DNA from: Pseudomonas sp. SLFW
GTDB lineage: Bacteria; Pseudomonadota; Gammaproteobacteria; Pseudomonadales; Pseudomonadaceae
Length of the DNA stretch: 64,000 nt
Direction: 5' to 3'
Assembly (NCBI RefSeq): GCF_009905615.1
Contig: NZ_JAAAKW010000006.1
Coordinates: 124,001-188,000, forward strand
Positions 54,681 through 64,000 of the stretch are shown piece by piece. The first letter of the stretch is position 1, and the number at the start of each line of letters is the position of its first letter. A program made the position numbers and the translations under genes. The notes beneath the pieces were generated by a model, which saw nothing but the letters and a program-made list of their open reading frames with translations, made no database searches and had not been told where the DNA came from.

Positions 54681-55676
54681 ATGAATCTCCACGCGCCTGC
54701 CCTTGACCATGATCAAAGCGACGAACTGGCTGCCTTGTGCAAGGCAGGTGGCGATCCGCTGCGGCTCAATGTGCTGCGCGCGCTGTCCAACGATTCCTTC
54801 GGTGTGCTGGAGCTGGCGCAAATTTTCGCCATCGGTCAGTCGGGCATGAGCCATCATTTGAAAGTATTGGCCCAGGCCGATCTGGTGGCGACCCGCCGCG
54901 AAGGCAACGCGATCTTCTACCGCCGCGCCCTGCCCCACACCGAACAGGTGGGCGGCAAGCTGCACGCGGCGCTGCTCGAAGAGGTCGACGGTCTCGCCCT
55001 GCCGGAAGACGTTCAGGCCCGAATCGGTCTGGTTCATCGCCAGCGCGCCACCGCCAGTCAGGACTTTTTCGCACGCACTGCGGAAAAATTTCGTGCCCAG
55101 CAGGACCTGATCGCAGGACTGCCTCAGTACCGCGACAGCCTGTTGTCGCTGCTGGACAAACTCAGCTTCGCGCCTGACGCCACGGCAGTGGAAGTCGGCC
55201 CCGGTGACGGCGGTTTTCTGCCGGATCTGGCGAAGCGTTTTCGGCATGTCACGGGGCTGGACAACAGCCCGGCCATGCTTGATCTGGCGCGCAGCATCTG
55301 CGAGCAAAAGGCGCTGCAGAACGTCGAGCTAAAACTGGCTGATGCGTTGTCAGACGCTAATGTTTCCGGCGACTGCGTCGTCTTGAATATGGTGCTTCAT
55401 CATTTCTCGGCACCGGCCGAAGCATTGAAACAACTGGCCAACCTGCTGAAACCGGGCGCAAGCCTGCTGATCACCGAGTTGTGCAGCCACGACCAGAGCT
55501 GGGCCAGGGAGGCCTGTGGCGATCTGTGGTTGGGGTTCGAACAGGAAGACCTGGCCCGTTGGGCCATCGCTGCGGGGCTGGTCCCCGGAGAAAGTCTGTA
55601 TGTAGGTTTACGTAATGGTTTCCAGATTGAGGTCCGCCACTTTCAGCGGCCATCTGGCAACACTCACCATCGGTAA
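54681..55676 (+). CDS. ArsR-family regulator fused to a SAM-dependent methyltransferase domain
   Basis: A 331-residue protein. The N-terminal winged-helix ArsR domain covers about residues 10-95 ([20 protein letters not shown] and [20 protein letters not shown]). The class I methyltransferase domain has its SAM site near residue 172 ([20 protein letters not shown]), followed by [20 protein letters not shown]. It ends 20 bases before metK, which encodes SAM synthetase, so it probably senses SAM or SAH and regulates the SAM cycle. SahR-type regulators are a known parallel; whether it methylates anything is unknown. Confidence 0.85.
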   Translation: MNLHAPALDHDQSDELAALCKAGGDPLRLNVLRALSNDSFGVLELAQIFAIGQSGMSHHLKVLAQADLVATRREGNAIFYRRALPHTEQVGGKLHAALLEEVDGLALPEDVQARIGLVHRQRATASQDFFARTAEKFRAQQDLIAGLPQYRDSLLSLLDKLSFAPDATAVEVGPGDGGFLPDLAKRFRHVTGLDNSPAMLDLARSICEQKALQNVELKLADALSDANVSGDCVVLNMVLHHFSAPAEALKQLANLLKPGASLLITELCSHDQSWAREACGDLWLGFEQEDLARWAIAAGLVPGESLYVGLRNGFQIEVRHFQRPSGNTHHR

Positions 55677-55696
55677 CACTCAGGAAAATCGTCGAG

Positions 55697-56887
55697 ATGA
55701 GCGAATACTCCCTTTTCACCTCCGAGTCCGTGTCCGAAGGGCATCCGGACAAAATCGCCGACCAGATCTCCGATGCGGTGCTGGACGCTATCATTGCCCA
55801 GGACAAACACGCACGCGTTGCTGTGGAAACCCTGGTCAAGACCGGCGTTGCCATCGTCGCCGGTGAAGTCACCACCAGCGCGTGGGTCGATCTGGAACAG
55901 ATCGTTCGTGACGTGATCAGCGGCATCGGCTACACCAGCTCCAACGTCGGTTTCGACGGCGCCACTTGCAGCGTGATGAACATCATCGGCAAGCAATCCC
56001 CTGACATCAACCAGGGCGTGGACCGCGCCAAGCCTGAAGATCAGGGCGCGGGCGACCAAGGCCTGATGTTCGGCTACGCCAGCAACGAAACCGCAGAACT
56101 GATGCCTGCGCCGATCGCGTTCTCGCACCAACTGGTCAAGCGCCAGGCTGAAGCGCGCAAATCCGGCCTGCTGCCATGGCTGCGCCCGGATGCCAAATCC
56201 CAGGTCACTTGCCGCTACGAAAACGGCATCGTGGTTGGTATCGACGCCATCGTGCTGTCGACCCAGCACAACCCGGAAGTCTCCTACGCCGACCTGCGTG
56301 AAGGCGTGATGGAGCTGATCGTCAAGCATGTGCTGCCAGCCAACCTGCTGCACAAAGACACCCAGTTCCACATCAATCCGACGGGTCAGTTCATCATCGG
56401 CGGCCCGGTCGGCGACTGCGGTCTGACCGGTCGCAAGATCATCGTCGACAGCTACGGCGGCATGGCCCGTCACGGCGGCGGCGCGTTCTCCGGCAAAGAC
56501 CCGTCCAAGGTCGACCGCTCGGCAGCCTACGCCGGTCGTTACGTGGCGAAAAACATCGTCGCGGCTGGCCTGGCCGAGCGTTGCGAGATTCAAGTGTCCT
56601 ACGCCATCGGCGTTGCACAGCCTACGTCGATCTCGCTGAACACCTTCGGCACCGGCAAAATCAGCGACGACAAGATCGTCAAACTGGTCCGCGAGCACTT
56701 CGACCTGCGTCCGTACGCAATCACCAAGATGCTCGACCTGCTGCACCCGATGTACCAGGAAACCGCAGCCTACGGCCACTTCGGCCGCACGCCGCAAACC
56801 AAGACCGTGGGCGAAGACACCTTCACCACGTTCACCTGGGAAAGAACCGACCGCGCCGACGCCCTGCGCACTGCTGCCGGTCTGTAA
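55697..56887 (+). CDS. metK: S-adenosylmethionine synthetase
   Basis: A 396-residue enzyme making SAM from methionine and ATP. The motifs [60 protein letters not shown] and [20 protein letters not shown] are intact. It is co-transcribed with the ArsR-methyltransferase regulator and ends in a terminator at 56918-56953. Confidence 0.97.
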   Translation: MSEYSLFTSESVSEGHPDKIADQISDAVLDAIIAQDKHARVAVETLVKTGVAIVAGEVTTSAWVDLEQIVRDVISGIGYTSSNVGFDGATCSVMNIIGKQSPDINQGVDRAKPEDQGAGDQGLMFGYASNETAELMPAPIAFSHQLVKRQAEARKSGLLPWLRPDAKSQVTCRYENGIVVGIDAIVLSTQHNPEVSYADLREGVMELIVKHVLPANLLHKDTQFHINPTGQFIIGGPVGDCGLTGRKIIVDSYGGMARHGGGAFSGKDPSKVDRSAAYAGRYVAKNIVAAGLAERCEIQVSYAIGVAQPTSISLNTFGTGKISDDKIVKLVREHFDLRPYAITKMLDLLHPMYQETAAYGHFGRTPQTKTVGEDTFTTFTWERTDRADALRTAAGL

Positions 56888-56917
56888 TACGCGTTAGCTG
56901 TACAGCGCGTTGAAAAG

Positions 56918-56953
56918 AGCCCCTGGCGATGTGAGTCGTCAGGGGCTTTTTCG
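56918..56953 (+). terminator. Rho-independent terminator after metK
   Basis: Stem AGCCCCTGGCGA / TCGTCAGGGGCT (one mismatch) followed by five T, 31 bases past the metK stop. Confidence 0.85.
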
Positions 56954-56962
56954 TTTACTCAC

Positions 56963-57583
56963 TCACCCCCGCCGCGCCACTAACAAAAACGACGCCGCGC
57001 CCGCCAACAACCCCGCACAGGTCCGGTTGAACAAGCGCTTGCCGCTCGGTCTGGCGAACAGCCGACGCGCATGAATGCCCATGTAGCAGTACAGGCCGAT
57101 GGCAATGCATTCCAGTGCCAGAAACATCGCGCCCAGTTGTGCGAATTGGCCACCGATGGGGGCGGAATGGTCGACAAACTGGGGCAGAAATGCGGTGAAC
57201 AGCAGGATCGCCTTGGGGTTGCCCATCGCCACCAGAAATTCCTGACGTGCCAGCCGGCCCGATCCGACGTCCACCACTCCTTCATCCAAATTGGAATCCG
57301 CCGGCGCACGCCACAGCTGAACGGCGAGGTAGAACAGGTACGCCGCGCCAAGAATCTTGATCGCATGAAACAGCCATTCCGAGGTGTGCAGGACCGCAGT
57401 CAAGCCAACCCCAGCGAACGCGATCATGATCGCGAAGCCGAGCAATCGGCCCAAGCCTCCCGTGCACGCGCGAACGAATCCGTAGCGCGAGGCGTTGCTG
57501 ATCGACAGGAGGTTGTTAGGGCCGGGGGCCATGTTCAGGGCGAAGCAGGCAGGGATGAAAACGGCGAGGGTCGACAGCTCCAT
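56963..57583 (-). CDS. LysE-family amino-acid exporter
   Basis: A 206-residue, six-segment membrane protein of the LysE/RhtB family, which exports amino acids. The start FIPACFALNMAPGPNNLLSI and the PKAILLFTAFLPQFVDHSAP loop are diagnostic. Substrate unassigned. It is convergent with metK and divergent from ligB. Confidence 0.88.
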   Translation of the reverse strand: MELSTLAVFIPACFALNMAPGPNNLLSISNASRYGFVRACTGGLGRLLGFAIMIAFAGVGLTAVLHTSEWLFHAIKILGAAYLFYLAVQLWRAPADSNLDEGVVDVGSGRLARQEFLVAMGNPKAILLFTAFLPQFVDHSAPIGGQFAQLGAMFLALECIAIGLYCYMGIHARRLFARPSGKRLFNRTCAGLLAGAASFLLVARRG

Positions 57584-57704
57584 GATGGTTGTCCTTATAG
57601 GGCGCTGGTTGAAACATCATTTTGCACTCGTCCGAAATCCGCTCAAGGGACAGCTATGGTGCGAAACGGGCCTCGACTGTACGGGTGGCGGACAAACCCG
57701 GTAA

Positions 57705-59462
<1,758 letters not shown>

Positions 59463-59471
59463 GCATTGTGT

Positions 59472-59506
59472 CCCGGTCAGCCGTGTCGACTGGCCGGGTC
59501 TTTATT
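59472..59506 (+). terminator. Rho-independent terminator after ligB
   Basis: Stem CCCGGTCAG / CTGGCCGGG (one mismatch) followed by TCTTTATTTT, ten bases past the ligB stop. Confidence 0.75.
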
Positions 59507-59519
59507 TTGAGGATTCGTC

Positions 59520-59936
59520 ATGAAGTTTCAGTCATCTCTTATTGCGTTCGCGGCATGCGGTCTGTTGGCCGCGCCTGTGTTCGCCGCAGAACAGGCACCC
59601 GCACTGACCGGCTGCGCGGCCAAACGCCAAGACATTAGCACTCAGATTGAACACGCCAAGGCTGCTGGCAACAGTTATCAAACGGCCGGACTTGAAAAGG
59701 CCTTGAGTGAGGTGACCGCCAACTGCACCGACGCAGGCTTGCTCAAGGAACAGGAAAAGAAAGTGCTCGACGCCAAGCGCGAAGTCGGCACCCGCCAGGC
59801 CGATCTCGATAAGGCCATGAAAAAAGGAGACCCCGACAAGATCAACAAGCGCAAAGACAAACTGGCTGAGTCGCGCAAGGAATTGCAGGACGAGCAGCAG
59901 AAGCTGGAGCAATTGCAGCCGGATGAAGACGACTAA
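59520..59936 (+). CDS. DUF1090-family periplasmic protein
   Basis: A 138-residue secreted protein with signal peptide MKFQSSLIAFAACGLLAAPV...FAAEQ. The mature part is a charged helix-rich domain starting GCAAKRQDISTQIEHAKAAG and a Lys/Glu-rich tail (NKRKDKLAESRKELQDEQQK). It resembles DUF1090 proteins such as E. coli YqjC. Two cysteines (GCAAK, NCTDA) probably pair. Function unknown. Confidence 0.82.
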   Translation: MKFQSSLIAFAACGLLAAPVFAAEQAPALTGCAAKRQDISTQIEHAKAAGNSYQTAGLEKALSEVTANCTDAGLLKEQEKKVLDAKREVGTRQADLDKAMKKGDPDKINKRKDKLAESRKELQDEQQKLEQLQPDEDD

Positions 59937-59960
59937 AAACCGCATTTGATTCTGGCCGTA

Positions 59961-60099
59961 GGCCGTAGGAGCCAGCTTGCTCGCGATCTGGTGCGCAGCG
60001 CCAGCAAGATCAAACGACCTCGGCTGGGTCAGGTACACCGCATTTGCAGGTTTTACTGCCGGTTCCCGGCAGATCGCGAGCAAGCTGGCTCCTACGGCC
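59961..60099. repeat. REPIN, GTAGGAGCCAGCTTGCTCGCG type
   Basis: Inverted pair with extended arms (CCGTAGGAGCCAGCTTGCTC and GAGCAAGCTGGCTCCTACGG) between the convergent DUF1090 and cytochrome genes. Confidence 0.85.
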
Positions 60100-60122
60100 T
60101 GCGGCCAGAAGCAGGCTCAGCA

Positions 60123-60614
60123 TCAGTGATTGCGAAACTCTTTATGACAAGCGTCGCACGCGTCCTCGACGTTGTTCATCGGCGGGATCATGTTTGCAGG
60201 GGTCAGTTGAAGGGTTTGAGTGGCCATCACCAACTCCCCGGTCCGGGCCTCCAGCGCCCGGGCAAGCTCTTGAAAACGCGCCTGGCGTTCCCAGACCGCA
60301 TCTTTCGCACTGGTGTGCTCGGACTCTTTCACTGCCGGAAAATGCTTCCACGGCTCGTGCGCCAGGGCATCGAGCTTCAGCGCGCCTTCGGCGAATTTAG
60401 GTCCATCGAACGGCAAGCGGCCACGTAACATTCCGCCAGTGTCTTCGCTGGTCTTGAGCATCTGCTTGAAAATCGCCTTGCGTTGCGACAGGGGCGAATT
60501 CGGATCTTCCCCGCTACACGCGCTGAGCATCACGCCCACCATCAGCATCAGGCCAACGGCTTTCAGGGTCGGGGGTACACACGGTTTTTCCACGGCAACG
60601 CTCTTCGATTTCAT
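60123..60614 (-). CDS. Cytochrome c'-type (c-556-like) haem lipoprotein
   Basis: A 163-residue protein from the ATG at 60614 (MKSKSVAVEK). A hydrophobic segment ending in LMVGVMLSACSGE looks like a lipobox with cysteine. The haem-binding CDACHKEFR motif lies at the extreme C-terminus, as in cytochrome c' and c-556 proteins, and the helix LSQRKAIFKQMLKTSEDTGG fits the four-helix bundle. Likely envelope-located; redox partner unknown. An ATG at 60671 would add 19 residues and is less likely. Confidence 0.85.
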   Translation of the reverse strand: MKSKSVAVEKPCVPPTLKAVGLMLMVGVMLSACSGEDPNSPLSQRKAIFKQMLKTSEDTGGMLRGRLPFDGPKFAEGALKLDALAHEPWKHFPAVKESEHTSAKDAVWERQARFQELARALEARTGELVMATQTLQLTPANMIPPMNNVEDACDACHKEFRNH

Positions 60615-60683
60615 GGCGGCTCTGGGCTGAAAAATGGCGGCCAGTATCTGCGTCCGCCATGAAAAATCCAAGATGGGTGTCCG

Positions 60684-61070
60684 TCAAACGGAAACCCCGA
60701 ACAGCGCGACCACCAAAGCCAAGCCAATGAACCACGCGAGCGAACGCAGGGCCGCGAGATCAGCGAGGTAAAAAATGATGTACAGCAGACGGCTGGTAAC
60801 GAAGAGCACCGCGAGTACATCAATGGTCACCAACTGCGCGACACCCGCGACGTGGGCAATAAGGACCCCTGCGGCGAACCCTGGAATCGCTTCGAAGCTG
60901 TTCTGCTGTGCGGCGTGGGCACGGCGCGGCAGGCCTTCGAGATTGTCGAGAAAGTCCCGTGGGTTGTGGTTTTGCCGAGCGCCGAATTTTCCGCCACTGA
61001 ACTTGGCAATGGACGTACACACCAGCGGCAGCAAAATCACGATCAACACGCACCAGAAGGCAACGGTCAT
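60684..61070 (-). CDS. MAPEG-family membrane protein
   Basis: A 128-residue, four-segment membrane protein. The start at 61070 (MTVAFW) is favoured because AAGGAAG lies at the proper distance; an ATG two codons upstream overlaps that site. The segment LPRRAHAAQQNSFEAIPGFA is the MAPEG signature. Bacterial members are close to small glutathione-S-transferase-like proteins of unknown function. It starts 13 bases after the EamA gene and is likely co-transcribed with it. Confidence 0.82.
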   Translation of the reverse strand: MTVAFWCVLIVILLPLVCTSIAKFSGGKFGARQNHNPRDFLDNLEGLPRRAHAAQQNSFEAIPGFAAGVLIAHVAGVAQLVTIDVLAVLFVTSRLLYIIFYLADLAALRSLAWFIGLALVVALFGVSV

Positions 61071-61083
61071 GAACATCTTCCTT

Positions 61084-61923
61084 TTAAAATTTGAGCTTCA
61101 TCAGAAGCATTCCAAGCAGCACCAACCCACAGGCTAAGAGCCGTGGCCGGCCAAAAGGTTCTTTCAGATAGCGCATGCCGAACAGCACCACCAACACCAC
61201 GCTGACTTCGCGCAACGCGGCGGCCTCAGCGACCGAGCCCAACTGCATCGCCCACAACACCAGGGCATAGCTGGCCAACACGCAAAAACCGACGCTCAAG
61301 CCGAGTTTCCATTGCTCGCGCCAGAACAGCATGAAGGCCGGACGCTTGTTGACCACCGCCAGCAACGGGAAGGGCCACGCGCTGATAAACGTCAGCCACA
61401 CCAGATAATCCAGCGGCGCGACACCCCGCTTAAGCGCCTGACCGTCGATCCACGTGTAGAAACCGATGCACAGCCCGATCAGCCCTACCACCGGCAGCAT
61501 CGACCATGGCAAACGGTCGCCTCCTCCGCCCTGCCACAACAAGCAGGCCATGCCGCACGGGATCAGCAGAATCCCGAGAATCTGCTGAGTGCTCAGATGC
61601 TCTCCCGCGAAGATCAGGGTCAGCGCCAGTACCACCAAAGGCGACAATCCGCGCATCAGGGGATACACCAGTCCAAGGTCGCCGACCCGATAGGCTTTGA
61701 TCAGCAGCGCGCGATACAGCAGCTCGAACAACGCCGACGCCACCAGCCACGGCCAGATGTGCAGCGGAGGCGGCGACACGAAACCCAATGCGATCAGGGA
61801 CAGACCGAACGCGACCACGTCCATGCTGGCGATGACCAGCAGGCGCTCGCCGCTGAATTTGATGAGGGTGTTCCAAGTGGCATGCAGCACCGCTGCGAGC
61901 AGGACCAGCATTGTCGCGAGCAC
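61084..61923 (-). CDS. EamA/DMT-family transporter
   Basis: A 279-residue transporter with about ten membrane segments. The GTG start at 61923 has an excellent AAGGAGAACAC ribosome site. Two EamA repeats are seen (LAAVLHATWNTLIKFSGERL and ALVLWAMQLGSVAEAAALRE with VSVVLVVLFGMRYLKEPFGR). Substrate unknown, probably export of a small metabolite. Confidence 0.85.
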   Translation of the reverse strand: MLATMLVLLAAVLHATWNTLIKFSGERLLVIASMDVVAFGLSLIALGFVSPPPLHIWPWLVASALFELLYRALLIKAYRVGDLGLVYPLMRGLSPLVVLALTLIFAGEHLSTQQILGILLIPCGMACLLWQGGGGDRLPWSMLPVVGLIGLCIGFYTWIDGQALKRGVAPLDYLVWLTFISAWPFPLLAVVNKRPAFMLFWREQWKLGLSVGFCVLASYALVLWAMQLGSVAEAAALREVSVVLVVLFGMRYLKEPFGRPRLLACGLVLLGMLLMKLKF

Positions 61924-62149
61924 GTGTTCTCCTTATCCGCCCTGGCGAAAGCGCCGAGCGATTTTTCTTCCGGGCAACGCAGTCATCGATAGCCGCCAAA
62001 GCCCCGTGGCGGTTGAGGATAAGGGATTTCTCATGACAGAAGACATCCGCCTCATTTGGGGGTGCCTGTATTTCTCGCTGCTGCCACAACCTGAACGATT
62101 GGCTAAGATGCCTGCCACCGTCGCGGTAAGCCGATCCTCAGGAGCCTGA

Positions 62150-62968
62150 ATGTCCAGCGAAGAAGACACCACCGTCAGTGGTGCAGCGCCCATGATTCCC
62201 GACCAGCGCAGGGAGTTGATGCTGCGTCAGTTGCGCAAGCACCAAGTGCTGAGCGTGCATCAACTGATGGAGATGTTCGACTGCTCGCACATGACCATCC
62301 GCCGAGACATCGCCCTGCTGGAACAGAGCGGGCGAGCTTATTCCGTAACGGGCGGCGTGCGCATCGCCAGCCAGGTGCACAGCGAGCCAAGTCACCAATC
62401 GAAAGCCGTGGTCGAGCTGCCGCACAAACAGGCGATGGCGAAACTCGCGTCCGGATTGCTGCACCCGGAAATGACGGTATACCTCGACGCTGGCACCAGC
62501 ACGCTGGAAATCGTGCCGTACATCGTCGCGCTGTCGGGGATGACCGTCGTCACCAACGACTTCGGCGTGGTGAATGCATTGGCCGACGCGACCCACGTGG
62601 CAGTGATTCACACCGGCGGCCAACTCGACCACCCAAACCGCTCCTGCGTCGGCGGCCTGGCTGCGGCGACGTTGCGCCAACTCGCGACGGACGTCGCCTT
62701 CATGTCCACCAGCTCCTGGGATCTTCAACGCGGCACCACCACGCCGTCGGCCCTGAAAGTCGAAGTCAAACAGGCTGCGATGCAAGCGGCGTCGCGCAGT
62801 GTGCTGCTCACCACCAGCTCGAAATACGGCACGTTTGGCATGTACAAGGTCGCGGGACTCGAACAGTTCGACACGATCATCAGTGATAACGGGCTTGCAG
62901 AAGCTGCGGCGGAAAGCATTCGGGCGCAGGGGGTGGAGTTGATGTTGGCGTCGGTGGAGAAGCGTTGA
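62150..62968 (+). CDS. DeoR/GlpR-family transcriptional repressor
   Basis: A 272-residue regulator. The N-terminal helix-turn-helix includes LMLRQLRKHQVLSVHQLMEM and CSHMTIRRDIALLEQSGRAY. The C-terminal sugar-phosphate-binding domain has LDAGTSTLEIVPYIVALSGM and SSWDLQRGTTTPSALKVEVK. AGGAG precedes the ATG. These regulators usually control sugar or polyol catabolism; its targets are not adjacent here, apart from the divergent EamA gene at a 226-base distance. Confidence 0.88.
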   Translation: MSSEEDTTVSGAAPMIPDQRRELMLRQLRKHQVLSVHQLMEMFDCSHMTIRRDIALLEQSGRAYSVTGGVRIASQVHSEPSHQSKAVVELPHKQAMAKLASGLLHPEMTVYLDAGTSTLEIVPYIVALSGMTVVTNDFGVVNALADATHVAVIHTGGQLDHPNRSCVGGLAAATLRQLATDVAFMSTSSWDLQRGTTTPSALKVEVKQAAMQAASRSVLLTTSSKYGTFGMYKVAGLEQFDTIISDNGLAEAAAESIRAQGVELMLASVEKR

Positions 62969-62982
62969 TTTCGCGGTCTCAT

Positions 62983-63050
62983 CTGTAGCCGCACGGCTTA
63001 CCGGCGGGGGCGTTCAAGAAATCGCCACCGCGGGCAAGCCGCGCGGCTAG
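62983..63050. repeat. GTAGCCGCACGGCT-type inverted repeat
   Basis: CTGTAGCCGCACGGCTTACC and AAGCCGCGCGGCTAG form an inverted pair; relative of 44459-44529. Confidence 0.65.
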
Positions 63051-63109
63051 ACGGAAAGCGGTACGCCGAAAGTTGTTTGCGGCTAGACGTTTGGATCACA
63101 GCAACGTAG

Positions 63110-63577
63110 TCACTCCGTACGCTTTAGGTTCTCGGTGGATTCGTAAGTAACGTAGTTCTCCTGCCGCACTGTTTTCACATTGTCGTCCTCACCCATTTCC
63201 GGATCGAGCTTGAAGTCGTCAGTCAGGGTACCCAGTGTATACGTCGATTTATCTTCATCAATGAACTGACCCGTTGAACCCTCTTTGAAACCCAATCTGA
63301 AATCCACCTTTTCATCAGTTTTTCTTTCACCCTTCCCCTCTACTGAAAAGGTGTTATCTCCTACACCTTTCAAGATGTATTCCAAATATGAATACGCACC
63401 CGTATTACCGCCATGTCCAAGCCGTACGACGAATGTCGAGCCTGGTTTGCTCAGAGGGGCGCGAGCGACAAGCTTGCCGGAAAATCTATATCCAGACGGT
63501 CCGGCTGCGCTAGCATCGCCCTCGAACCGCGCCTCTGGCTTTACACTTAAATTGAGATCCAACTTAATAGCAGCCAC
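63110..63577 (-). CDS. Orphan protein of unknown function
   Basis: A 155-residue protein from a GTG at 63577 (GGAG eight bases before). No signal peptide or membrane segment. It is strongly acidic with alternating hydrophobic residues suggesting a beta-rich fold (STFVVRLGHGGNTGAYSYLE, DNTFSVEGKGERKTDEKVDF). Codon use is AT-richer than in neighbours, so transfer is possible. I do not recognise the family. Confidence 0.6.
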   Translation of the reverse strand: MAAIKLDLNLSVKPEARFEGDASAAGPSGYRFSGKLVARAPLSKPGSTFVVRLGHGGNTGAYSYLEYILKGVGDNTFSVEGKGERKTDEKVDFRLGFKEGSTGQFIDEDKSTYTLGTLTDDFKLDPEMGEDDNVKTVRQENYVTYESTENLKRTE

Positions 63578-64000
63578 AGTGATAATCTCCTATTGAATTA
63601 ACTTCCGATTGACTAAAAACGTATCAGCCATGGATGACTATTGTTCTGACATTGGAAAAGATCAAGGCGCGGCTGCCACAAAACACTGTTGACTGACCGA
63701 CGGCCTATTTAACTAGCCGCAAACCGCCCTGATAGAACCATTCGAAATAATATCAATTCTCCTCACTTCAAAAGCCACTCATTAATCTGAACACTCCAAA
63801 TAGTCCTATGGCGACAGGCACCCTCCATGGCGAAAAGCATTTCAACTCAGCCTAGAGGATGGATCGATAACGGTGTCAATAAATAAGCCCGGCATCTAGG
63901 CACGCTAAAAGTCTGTGCGAGACGCCGGAGCTGTGCGAGGGCATCTGCCACAGTGAAGGATTCACCACAGTGATGACCGGCCCCGGCTATAAACCGAGGC
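63578..64000. other. Right-edge region without a confident gene
   Basis: 423 bases. The first 270 are unusually AT-rich and show nothing recognisable. A minus-strand frame from 63847 to the window edge stays open (51 codons, ending at a TGA at 63847-63849; it includes ESFTVADALAQLRRLAQTFS) and may be the end of a gene lying outside the window. Confidence 0.35.

Noticed and set aside
63880-64000. A structured RNA at the right edge (G+C-rich segment)
   Set aside because: I could not match it to a tRNA, RNase P or other known RNA, and the sequence is cut by the window edge.

Overview
The window is chromosomal DNA from a Pseudomonas, most likely of the fluorescens/syringae side of the genus. This rests on gene content and order (creBC, the glycine-betaine, dimethylglycine, sarcosine and carnitine catabolic genes, the tkt-epd-pgk-fba block, metK), on high-GC codon use, and on many paired palindromes of the type GTAGGAGCGAGCTTGCTCGCG. 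Species assignment is inference. No rRNA, tRNA, CRISPR array, intact insertion sequence or prophage was recognised.

Layout. 1-3432: CreBC two-component system (creC runs off the left edge), a periplasmic retropepsin-like protein and an acyltransferase. 3437-4432: a decayed Abi_2-family gene. 4674-9898: a DUF2780 protein, an ECF sigma/anti-sigma pair, and a DUF350 - DUF1190 - ATP-grasp - DUF1190 envelope cluster. 10044-19046: fdhA, purU, soxGADB and glyA, which turn sarcosine into glycine and serine and deal with the formaldehyde released. 19381-22759: alaC, a TraX-like membrane protein, ltaE. 22903-23435: a ZapA/ZapB-like pair. 23757-27224: two tandem chemoreceptor genes, each behind a sigma28 (FliA)-like promoter. 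27363-30093: divergent gbcB and gbcA, which demethylate glycine betaine. 30094-30926: a large intergenic region with an array of DnaA boxes. 30927-31638: a small unknown two-gene module whose second gene is frameshifted. 31687-39417: etfBA, dgcBA, a DUF5943 protein and a membrane dipeptidase (dimethylglycine to sarcosine). 39646-40521: small proteins. 40594-44454: cdhR and cdhCAB (carnitine to betaine). 44535-47867: an operon of pdxA2, a haloacetate dehalogenase-like hydrolase and an MFS transporter. 48182-54422: central carbon genes fba, pgk, epd and tkt plus two small lipoproteins. 54681-56887: an ArsR-methyltransferase fusion and metK. 56963-63577: LysE exporter, LigB, DUF1090, a c'-type cytochrome, MAPEG and EamA proteins, a DeoR regulator and an orphan protein.

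How it works together. The central 33 kb encode a nearly complete route from carnitine to glycine betaine (cdhABC), to dimethylglycine (gbcAB), to sarcosine (dgcAB with its electron-transfer flavoprotein), to glycine (soxBDAG) and to serine (glyA). FdhA oxidises the released formaldehyde, and PurU hydrolyses formyl-tetrahydrofolate. Neither the regulator gene gbdR nor the carnitine-binding protein gene caiX is in the window.

The least-explained element is the 830-bp region between gbcA and the small-gene module. It holds four perfect, same-orientation TTATCCACA DnaA boxes at 162-192 bp spacing, each preceded by an AT-rich palindrome. Three more perfect boxes lie in the neighbouring etf genes. 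This looks like a DnaA-titration or DnaA-control locus. Other items to look at are a perfect 55-bp palindrome between DUF3010 and cdhR, the twice-broken Abi_2 gene, an ECF sigma gene lacking a canonical start where one is expected, and a palindromic operator upstream of metK.
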